This document shows, piece after piece, positions 34,870 through 45,400 of a DNA stretch of 64,000 nucleotides. Position numbers and translations under genes: made by a program. Source of the DNA: Ignelater luminosus (Eukaryota > Arthropoda > Insecta > Coleoptera > Elateridae); the NCBI GenBank assembly GCA_011009095.1, contig VTPC01007146.1, forward strand, positions 97,693-161,692, read 5' to 3'. Below the pieces are notes generated by a model. That model ran no database searches. It was not told the DNA's origin and was given only the letters and a program-made list of their open reading frames with translations. The first letter of the stretch is position 1; the number at the start of each line of letters is the position of its first letter.

Positions 34870-35700
34870 AAATATTCTTTGGCTCTTTAAGTTGAATTCT
34901 GAATTAATTAACCCAGCGTAGTAAATCATAATAGGACTGTCATATAAAACTTCTAGTGACAATCGACACTGATTTTCAACTGAAATCGAAATGGCAAAGT
35001 AAAGTGCAAACATAAAAGTCAAGACCAAATAAATGAAAATGAAACAGATGCATCAACTAGGAGAGTGATAAAGAGAAATAACGCATGCAAAACAATAAGA
35101 AAACAAGAAGATTGAATCAAAAAAGTAAAAAATAAGAGGAATGTGACAGACACCAGAATAAAACAACAGTAGAAGAATGAAAGAAAAAAATTGAAAAAAT
35201 ATAAACAATATGACATAGAGGATATTTTATTAAAAAGACCAAATTGATCAAAAAGAAGAATGAAGAGAGAAACAAAAATTCAAGATAGATCATGGAAAAG
35301 AAGAAATGTAGAAGTGGAGAAAGCAAGCAAGCAAATGAGTTCATATGAAACTTATCAAAAAGATGTAAAAGAAAAAATGAAAGATAGAGATCACATAAAG
35401 AAGAAAAATAGAAAGAAAGGGATTGAGGATAAGGAAAAGAAAGATAAAGGTACATGAAGAAAAGAAACATTTACGGTCAAAGAAAGAAGGTAAATATGCA
35501 TATGCAAAGAAAAGAAGAAAGCAGAAAAAACTGAGAGATAAAATATAGAAAAGAGAAGAGAAAATGCAATCTCTTATATGCCCTGCCACTTTGAATCTGT
35601 CAATTTTAATCACTGCTATCAGCAAAAGGTTTTATTTAATACATTATTCTATAGTTTGATACTGTACTCTTGATAAAATATGAGTGTTATTGCCAGCAAG
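34870..35700 (+). repeat. Dispersed repeat with purine-rich core, copy 1
   Basis: The left flank (tggctctttaagt at 34877) and the following 120 bases resemble 54308-54440. The core (about 35000-35560) is almost purely A and G on the plus strand, giving Lys/Glu/Arg-rich open frames by composition alone. A pyrimidine-containing right flank ends near gccagcaag (35694). The open frames here should not be read as genes. Confidence 0.5.
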
Positions 35701-37190
35701 TTTCCTGAGTCTAGATAACAGATCCTTACCATGAATTTTGTGAAAGATTCTAATTTGCTCTCTTTACTGGGATTTCTCTGGCTTTTGTTATCGAACAAAA
35801 TTGTTTCCTGAGCTTTAACTGAATAAATAAATTCTTCGTATTATCTAGTAAGAAACTAGAAGTCTACAGACTTAAGTTTTAAATAATGGTTGCTAAAAGT
35901 TCTAGTGTAGATATTACATTATAGAGCTGATGTCCTGGTACTAGTTTCAACTCAAATTCTTGACAATTTAAATTCCATTGTACTTATTTTCACATTGGAC
36001 ATCATTATTAGAACAGAAGACAATATTTACTACTTCCTGAAGCAAGCACTTTTTTTCCGAAGAATTTCAGTTTTGTCTTTTGAAGGGTATCCAAGATATC
36101 TAATATCTTTCTTCATAATCTGTTTGCTGTGAATATTCTATAAGAACTAACTGGATTTATATGTAATACACAAAATAAGCAAACTAAAGCGAGCCCACCA
36201 TTGTTTAAGTATACCTAATAGTTCTGCTTCTCAAATTGTTTCTTGTGTTTGTTATACTTTCTATCATAAGATAGTAGGTAGCTTTAGTTTAAAAGATTTT
36301 AGTACAAAAGCTCTCAGTGTTTAGATAATGTAAAGGGGATAATTTTAAATCAAATGTAAACATAAATGTAGCTAATAATACTATCAAGAATAGTTAGTAA
36401 GTATTAAGCACCTATGTACTTTAACAGAGGTTTCAACAACAATGGTAGTGCACAAAAAAGTATTGTATTCAAAAGTCAGGTAAAACTAAATTTCTATCAG
36501 TTGAGAAGAAATCATTTTTATTACAGCAGTTTTTATTCTAATCAGCTTCTATTGTTCTATAAATGTTGTAAACAAAAGTATTAAAAACTAGATAACACCT
36601 AGAATTTAAGATTATATTAGGATCTTGTAAATAGGGAGAAATCCTAAAAATCTAGCTTTGCCATATCACTATCGTGCAGTTGCATTGCAGAGAATATTCA
36701 ATAAAAAAAAACAAGTTGACATTGGCCATGAAAAAAAATTAGTAACAGGACTTAGAGCATGTGTTATATTTTACAGTACTTACGGTACTTACTGAATTTT
36801 TAATTGTGGATTTAATTTAAAATGACAGATAGTAAATTTATAAATGTCACTATTAATTTAAACGCATAGTATGATTAAAATGTGTCTTGCTAATATTTTC
36901 ATGGTCAGCTTGAGCCATCTTCTTTATTGAACATAATCTTACTATTCATATAACATCATAAAACAGTTAACATAATAAAACATTGAAAAACAAGAAACTG
37001 TACCTAGCATCTGTTTTAAAATAACTTTAGTGTAACTTTAGTTTGTGACTTTTATAAAGCTTTTACTTATTACTAGATTTTTCTTGTTTCATTTTTATTT
37101 TATTATTATTTTCTAAATATATTAAATATCAAATCAAAACATATAAACAAGATAATGGAAAAAACAAAACCAAAAAGGTAAACAATGAAA
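35701..37190. other. Intergenic, nothing identified
   Basis: AT-rich sequence with many stops in all frames. No repeat pair, gene or RNA was noticed. Confidence 0.35.
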
Positions 37191-37209
37191 AAGGAAAACT
37201 ATCAAACAT

Positions 37210-37508
37210 TTAAAAATTGGCATCACCAGTGAGAGTATTGAAAACATAATCTTTACCACCGATGTTAATTATGCCATTTTTAAGTGTATTTTCCATTTGC
37301 CAAGCCGTTTATTGATCTTTTCATATTGGCATACTATTATATTATCAGTAACAAATAGTTCCTCATCATCTGTTATATCATCATCAGAATTTAATGGATC
37401 ATCTTCTGAATTTGATCCAGTACTCTGCTCTACCTCATTCTCATTTTCGGAGCTATCACCCTCTTCTTCACTAGAAGTTTCCGTACAACCATCCAGCATG
37501 AAGCAGGT
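37210..37508 (-). pseudogene. TFIIA alpha/beta (large subunit) C-terminal copy, frameshifted
   Basis: The minus strand reads MLDGCTETSSEEEGD, an acidic linker, then DDPLNSDDDITDDEELFVTD, then NIIVCQYEKINKRLGKWKIH. After a one-base shift in a run of A residues (about 37275) it continues NGIINIGGKDYVFNTLTGD and a stop at 37210. This is the beta-barrel end of the general transcription factor TFIIA large subunit (family pattern DPLNS-DD-TDxxxLFxTDNVVVCQYDKI-R---KWK--LKDGIMN--GKDYVF). In the family this end helps bind TBP and DNA. Only the last 95 or so residues are present and the N-terminal helical part is missing. It is a broken duplicate, unless the one-base shift is an assembly error in a homopolymer. 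Confidence 0.75.
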
Positions 37509-37859
37509 CTTATTTCTTTAACTGAAGAATGCTTTATTATTTATTTTGACTTTGTCTTATGCAGTAAAGGATGTTTTATGTTTGGGGGATATTTATATTT
37601 TAATCTTTTTTATTTAATTTTTGCCTATTGTTACATTTGTGTTTCATAACAAATTTGATTGAATCAACTCCATGTTAAATCAATTCTGAACTAAAGTTGA
37701 AAGCAATAATCGCAAGTGTATGAGATGCTAAAATATTGTCTATGAAGAAAAAACATTTCTGAGCAAAAAAGATGTAAAAAGAAACTTTAATATTTTGGGA
37801 TAAAAGTTTATGATCATAACAATATGCTAAAGTAACTAACAAGATCAATTGTTTTATTG

Positions 37860-38290
37860 ATGTCAAAGACAATAAGGGCGACATAGTCAACAAATACGAT
37901 AGAGGTGGTAAAAGAAATGAGACATGGGCGATAAATGTAACATTAGCGATGAAGGCAACAAGGATAATTAAGGAGACAAAGATGATAAGTACAACGAAAC
38001 GACATAGGTGATGTGGGCAATAGGAGACACAGACAATGTAAGAACATGGGTGATGAAGAAAATGTGGATGATAAAAGTGACATAACGATGAAGGCAATAA
38101 AGGTGATACTACCAATGTAGGTGATTAAGCTGAAGAGAACAATAAAGGAGATGTAGGTGGTATATATGATGAATACAACAAGGTGTCATGTCAACCTGGC
38201 GATAAAGGCGACAATGATGACCAAGGCAACATAGGCGATGGAGGAATCAAAGGCGACATTGGTGTCAAAAGGCACTGAAGGTGACATAGA
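37860..38290 (+). repeat. Degenerate 9-bp minisatellite, collagen-like reading
   Basis: Imperfect copies of a 9-base unit close to ggcgacaaa (variants ggtgataaa, ggcaacaag, ggcgacata) run for about 430 bases. The right end is least decayed and reads GDKGDNDDQGNIGDGG, a Gly-X-Y pattern, but stops occur before and after and no start or splice context supports a gene. Confidence 0.6.
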
Positions 38291-39488
38291 CTATGAAGGC
38301 TACAAAGTGGGCACCTACAATTCTTATAAGTAATTAGTTTTTGATTGAAAAGCTTAAAAGATTTTTTTTAGTACAGTGAAGTTTGTTGTTATGGGTAGTA
38401 CTTAATACTAGTGGTATTATCTTCATATTACTTGTCATCTACAGATCTCTTATATTATGTGACAGGTCAAGGTTTTTATCAGGTATTTTTTAGAATTAGA
38501 ATGTGAGATCAAAAACCATATTAAAGTTTACATAGTCTGCACGCAATTGTTAATACTGTAGTTTATAGAATCCGTTACAGTCCATGTATATTTCCTTCTA
38601 CAACCCTCTTGTTGCTCTGTAAGTATACTTTAGCTTTCAACACGCATATACTATTTTATTTTATTATTATTCTATATCAGTATTATTGTAGAGGATTTAT
38701 AGTTTTAAATCTACTGCATTTTTCATATTTGCACTTTTAGTTTTCATAAAAGCAGTATCTTCAATGCTTGGTAGTAGTAGATACAGTTATTAACTTTCTG
38801 GTTAATAGAAGTTGAAAATTTAAAATGATTGGGTAGTTTCATACATTCTAAAAAGTAGAAAAAACAAGTTTTATTCTTTTCATAACACAAAGTTGATATC
38901 TCTTTCATCTTAAAGAGGTTCTTCTAGTAAAAACCATTTTATTGTAGCACATATATACAGATGTTGCTATAAAAATATGTTGTTTCTGTAACTTGTAACT
39001 TTTCTATTCAGGAACTATTTCTACACCAAAACAGTAATCTTGGAAGCATAAAATTGAATTATGAAATATAATACAAGAACAGCATCACTATCACTGCATC
39101 AGATTATAAGTTAATGTATTAAAAACAAGCAATATAATTACAGACAAAGCTTTTAAATAAATAAATATGAGACAATCTATTTTGGTCAAGAAGTAGTTGC
39201 ATTTGAAAAATGCTTTAATGATAGTTTACACTACTAAACTGCAAATTAACATTCCTTTTATTAAGTTAAATTAACATTTTTGATAAGTAAATGCCAATTG
39301 CTAAATTTTACAATACTATAAAAGTAAATAATATTTAAAGCTAATAATCTTCTAACGCAACTGAATCAATTTGCTACCTACTGAACCTATCAAAAAATGA
39401 TGATAAAGATGATCTCACATGGACATAATATAAATTTTACATTCTCTTTCTGACTGTGAGTACGATAGATGGTTAGATGAATGTATTT
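38291..39488. other. Region 3' of the receptor gene
   Basis: AT-rich; it probably contains the receptor gene's 3' untranslated region on the minus strand. Several AATAAA-type signals occur on that strand, but none can be chosen. No other gene was seen. Confidence 0.35.
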
Positions 39489-42400
39489 TTACAATGAGTA
39501 AACAGCAGCTAAAATAGCAAACAAGAGGCCATAAAATACAAAAGCTATTCTGTCAACAGCTGCTGCAAGTAATACCCAGTCTTGTTGTATTGGAATTTTA
39601 TCAGAAGACCCCATAAATTGATGATCATCATTTGTTTGATGATCTTCAAATTCAGTCACTTGATGGTCACGCATTTCTTCTGCTGTCATTCTTTGGGAAC
39701 TTAAGGATGTCTAAAACAATATTAATCTTTTTACAATTATGATCAATTTAAACTAAATGCTTGCTTCCTAATTCTACACGGAAATACAGTCAGGTCAATA
39801 AAGAAATAATAAATATAAATATGATTAACTTTTATTCTTTTGTTTGTATGTAATATCAATGCTGCATCAATACTGCACTACAAAAGAGCTTAGAAATTAT
39901 CCGTGTGAAGTAGTATATACCCATCTCTATTAATTTATTTTTTTTTGTTTTTGAAAATACTTTAACAAAAGTTCTTGTTGAATTACATTATTAGTTAATG
40001 TTTGGTCCCCATTGAGAACTGCATTCAGTGAGGCAAAATAGATGAAATGTAGAGAAAATCTGCCATTCCAAGATATAACTGCACAGTGAGAACGACCATA
40101 ATAATAAGTGCCCATAAATTAAACAAGCATGACAGAAGTAATAGAAGATTATTCATTTCAATGGTCAGAAATGGTGGAATTGGAAGAATTTTGAAAGTTA
40201 AGAAATCTTGAACTTCAAACTTCTTGATTGAAGAGGTTAAACTAATATTGGAAGAATTTTCAAAAAGATGAATGCTCAAAAATGTTTTATATGCAGAAAA
40301 CTTTAATCATCACAGGATGTCCCTGAACTTACTAAGGCTGTTAATACACTGTGGTAGATCCCCGAGTCAAAACTAAACCCAGTTTTCTACATAAACTCAT
40401 CTCGTTTGTAAGATGTGGGATGTTGAAGGTTTATTTAGGATTTTTTGTTTTCTTGGTAGTGGTTCTAGTTTGTGGACCAAATGTCATTTAGGAATAATCA
40501 AATGGAATTGACAAAAGATTACATCTCCAAACAAGCAACATGCGATGTTTTAAGATGAAATTTTTTTTCATTTTTTATATGGATGTTAGTATAATGCTTC
40601 TGCAATTTTCCTATATCTCTGGCAAAGGAGATTTTGACGGTGCCAATAAATCTCTTCAGACAAACTTAATTTTTCAATTTAGCAATTAGAGTTCCCCTTA
40701 CATTACATATAGAATATTTCTAAATCTTTGAATATTGGTATCTACAGAATTTCTGATTTCTTATTACAAAAAAATTATAACGTTTGACAGATAAATACAT
40801 GAACTTGAAAATAAATATGGAAATCGCATGAAAACAAGACTATAAAGTAGTATAATACCAACAAAANNNNNNNNNNNNNNNNNNNNNNNNNNNNNNNNNN
40901 NNNNNNNNNNNNNNNNNNNNNNNNNNNNNNNNNNNNNNNNNNNNNNNNNNNNNNNNNNNNNNNNNNNNNNNNNNNNNNNNNNNNNNNNNNNNNNNNNNNN
41001 NNNNNNNNNNNNNNNNNNNNNNNNNNNNNNNNNNNNNNNNNNNNNNNNNNNNNNNNNNNNNNNNNNNNNNNNNNNNNNNNNNNNNNNNNNNNNNNNNNNN
41101 NNNNNNNNNNNNNNNNNNNNNNNNNNNNNNNNNNNNNNNNNNNNNNNNNNNNNNNNNNNNNNNNNNNNNNNNNNNNNNNNNNNNNNNNNNNNNNNNNNNN
41201 NNNNNNNNNNNNNNNNNNNNNNNNNNNNNNNNNNNNNNNNNNNNNNNNNNNNNNNNNNNNNNNNNNTTCTTGTCTAAATAAATAATAAATAAAAAAATAA
41301 TCTTTTGTATGGCCAACATTTCTCTAAACTGCCCCAGATGACTATAACTCTACGATCGTAAAAACTGCCACTAAACAGGGTTTTAAAGTTGTGACAGCAG
41401 TTAATATTCGAGATTTTGTTGTGCTTACTATATTCATTTTTTGCCATAACATATATTGATTGCCAACCAGGCGACTGCTGTGAAGAAAACACGACTTGAT
41501 TTAGGCACTGATAATTTACCTTTGGTTAAAATAATTGTTTGATTTTGCAAAGCAAAGAAGAAAAACTTAAGAATTTAGCAAATTTCATACCTAAATAGAA
41601 CTGATCAAAACACCTCACTTTTTTACAATATTTGGGAAGAAAAATTTCAAAAAATTAAACTGTCCTCGATTTTTTCAATATGCCGTGCCGCCGTTAGCAC
41701 AATGAGGATGGCTGGGAACTTTCAGTATGTTGTTAAAATTTCTACAGGAAAGATGCATATCAAATTCCAGCTGGTTACGAATTTGCTTAGTTATTTTAAG
41801 ATTTGGGTTAACCACTCAAAGGCAAACCTAGTACACAGACAGGTCTAAGATCGAAACAGGATCTGAGGCGGGAATTTATAGTGAACAAGCAAAAAGTGAG
41901 CTAGGACACCAAAGTCCTGCAATGTGCATAGGAAAACAACAGGAGGCTTAGTAATAGCAAAAGGATCTAAATATGTATAGATAGTCGGGCTGCCCTGAAT
42001 GTTCTAGCAAACCCGAAGGTAACGTCTAGACTAATATGGAAATGCTTAAAGAACTAAAAAGACTGGCAGACCTAACTACAGTAAAAAGGGGATCGAAAGC
42101 AATGAAATAGCTGATGAACTGGTTAACAGGACATTGGAAACACCATACTTTGGCACAGAATCTGCTGTGGGAGCACCAAAAAGTAGAGTTCGTGAGAAAA
42201 TGGTAACATACAGTACTGGTAAACTTTACCATGACAAGAACATATAGGTAAAGTACAGAAGACCTGCTTACATTAAGCAGAATGTTACGAATAGTAGTAA
42301 GATACCTTCCAGGGCATGTATCTGTAATGGGGTACTTAAGCAAAATTGACTTGTATCATGGAGATCTACAATGCAGGATGTGCAATATGGAACCAGAAAC

Positions 42401-45400
42401 AGTCCAACACATACTGTGCAAATACGATGCCTTGGCACGCAGCAGGCAGATTATTTATGAGTTAACAAAAGTAGAACCAAACATGTTCTACACTCACCCT
42501 GTCAAGACCTGTGTAGGTTATTATAAGGAACTTGAGAACTGAAATGGGTGCAGCAACATTAATGGGAGTAAAAGTTTTAACAGAGATAAAGCGTACAATG
42601 GAAAGTTGAGGGACTAATAGAAAAATATTGAAGAGACAGAAAAAGTGAAATCTAGGATCTCGGGAAAGAGAAGCGGTAACAGCAAACAAATATAATCTAC
42701 CACCAGTAGGGTTAACTTTGATACCTGCCTGTATCTAGAAAACGGTATTTTGGGAAATAACGTGATATTTGCTGTGTGAATAATTCCTTTCATTGCAGAG
42801 ATGCTATATAGATCTCATTCTTATGTAGAATGATATCTTCAACCAGTGATTTTTCGTTCTGTGACCAAGTTCGAGTCTGGAAGTTGTTGTAATTTAATAT
42901 TAGCTTTAGTAATTGGAAAACAGTGAGAAAAGTAGTAGATTCTGAAATTTTAATAAATGGAAGTCCAAATGCTTGCAGTTACATTGATCAATATTTATAA
43001 TCAGTACTGAAATCTCATCTATTTTGCATAAACTTAGAAAGGTATTTTCTTTATTGACTTTAATTAAGAATCTTTATAAAATAAATATCTAGTAGAAGCT
43101 AAATACTAAATTATTAAATTATACCTCTGCAATATAGTGGCTTAAACCCAACAATTTTCCTAATAAACCAGTTAAATATCGCTTTATAATCCATGGCAAG
43201 GGACGGTGATGTTGTGTTCTTGATATCCATATTACAATTATTGATACCAGCATCGAGAAGCACACTATATACAGACTGCTGCTGTAAAACAACACTAAAA
43301 CAACAAACAGTTTAATTAGTTTAATCTTCTCGAATGAATTCATTTACCAATAAGTGGTGTATGCGAACCCATTGTGGGTATTTTCTGTGTAAAGTAAACC
43401 ATAAAAATGCTGATAATTATTGCAGTGCATCCATTTAGTAGAACTTTCTCGCCTGCTTGCGGTGGTAACCAAAATCCCATTAGGGCAAGCATAATTACAA
43501 CTAAAAATCTCAATGTACATAAGCCTGAAACTGGAATTTCATACAGTTTCTTTACCAAAAGCAGGAGCGACAATTATTGCTCTGTAAGCAGGTGATCTTC
43601 TGACAAGGGTTAATTTAAAAGTGACGTCCACATACGGTGCGTCACAGCACGTGTAATGTGTTACGCTCCGGAATGTTTCAGGTTGTGCGATATCCCATTC
43701 ACCATTTTGTACTATCATGCTCAACTAAAACAAAGAATAAAGATAAATATTAATGATTCAGATAAATTTGAGTGCAGCTAAAAGGATATGACTTCTCGAC
43801 ATGCTGAATTGTTATTTCTTTATTGATGCAAGTCTAATACGTTTAATGTAAGATTCTACAAGCATATTAAAAGATCTTTTTATTTCTGATTTAGAAATTA
43901 ACGAAGTGCCTTTTAATATGGATTCATTGATTATGCCAGTGTGTCTCTCATTGATTGCACCATCTCTTAACGTATTCACTACTTCCAGAATGAAAGCGAA
44001 ACAATTTTTCTAGCTCTGTTCAGATTTCCATAACAGCTAATCCAGAACCTTTCGGACCTATCTACTTTTGCTTTTCTTGATTTGTATGAAATTGTAAAAT
44101 GCAGAGTATGAAAAATATAAATGTCAAAGTAGTACAAGCTAAGAATTGTTTACTAACCCTCCTCATTACCCGAAAAACGTTAAATAAGGTGAAGATGGGA
44201 ACATTTTGATTACTGACTCTTTTTTGTTCGTTTGGACAGCTTCTATTTGTTCGTGTTATCGAGTTTTTCTTTTTCTAAGATTTACTGATATTAGGACTCG
44301 AACCCGAGACTAAATGCTTATACCATTGCAAGAAGATGAGCGTTTGAAATGTCACAACACAGTAAAGTAGTAGAATGTAGACGCAACCTAACATTACTAA
44401 TAATAACTCAATCATTGACTTTAAGGCAATATAGGCGCCAAAGAATCTAATCTTGTCTCACTTATATTAAACTTATCAGAGAGGTGAAATAAAGGTTAGT
44501 GATTCTTTCCCCCCATTCTCCATTTAATTTTAGTATTTACCTTTTATTTATTCAGATTGAATCATTGATATGGTTCAAAGATTAGAAAAGTAAAAAGGCT
44601 AGGAAATCTTTAGACTGATCCAACTGTTTTCTGATTCTATCCTTGTCTGTCTTTCTATTTTAACTTTTCGTGTGTTAATTACTAGTTAGGTCATATGTCT
44701 TATCTTCTTCTGAAGTTTGTTATGTTCTAATCCAGTCAATCAAACCCAAGATCTGTATTGATCCGCAATGAATCGAGAAAGATTGAATTTTGGCTGATTT
44801 TAGATCATAATACGTACGATCATATTAAAGTTCTAAGAGTTTACAAATGTCCCCCGCTTGCTTTCTCAGATACGTTTTTACACTAATATTGCAAGTTCTT
44901 AATTACCTGTTTGTGACTCTCTTGATGTTTTTTATAGGACTACAGCTAGAGTGCCTAGGTTAGGTTGAGAGCCTTTCTTGTGACTGCAAAGTTACATGAA
45001 AATCTTACTTTTACTACATGTATTAGTATTGATACTGCAGGTACTGCATATTTTAGGTCATTATGTCAAATCCCACATTGATTTGCATGGTTCTTTTGAA
45101 ATAACTAAAAGTATAGGATGCCTTACAGCATCTTAGGATGCTTTTATGTTATTACGTGACACCACCAAGTGTCAAGGGAAGGCAATTAATACCATACCCG
45201 TGACTGCGAATAATCACAACAAAATAGGATAATACTAACTTCAGATCTTTTAATTCTGAAGATGGTTAGAAATGGAAGACGACTTACTAGTTTTACCGAT
45301 AATACAAGAAGAAAAAGAATATCAAGAGCAAAACTCAAGGTTTACGTTTGTAAAAACAAAACACCAATAACTTCTTATATTAATGTCAGGGCAACTGAAG

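Noticed and set aside
35019..35625. Overlapping Phe/Ser-rich minus-strand and Lys/Glu-rich plus-strand frames
   Set aside because: They follow from the purine-only composition of the repeat core, not from coding.
37675..38115. 146-codon minus-strand frame
   Set aside because: It is the antisense of the 9-base minisatellite; its repetitive His/Ser/Leu make-up comes from the repeat.
40840..41319. 159-codon open frame across the gap
   Set aside because: It exists only because unknown bases are read through; nearly all residues are X.
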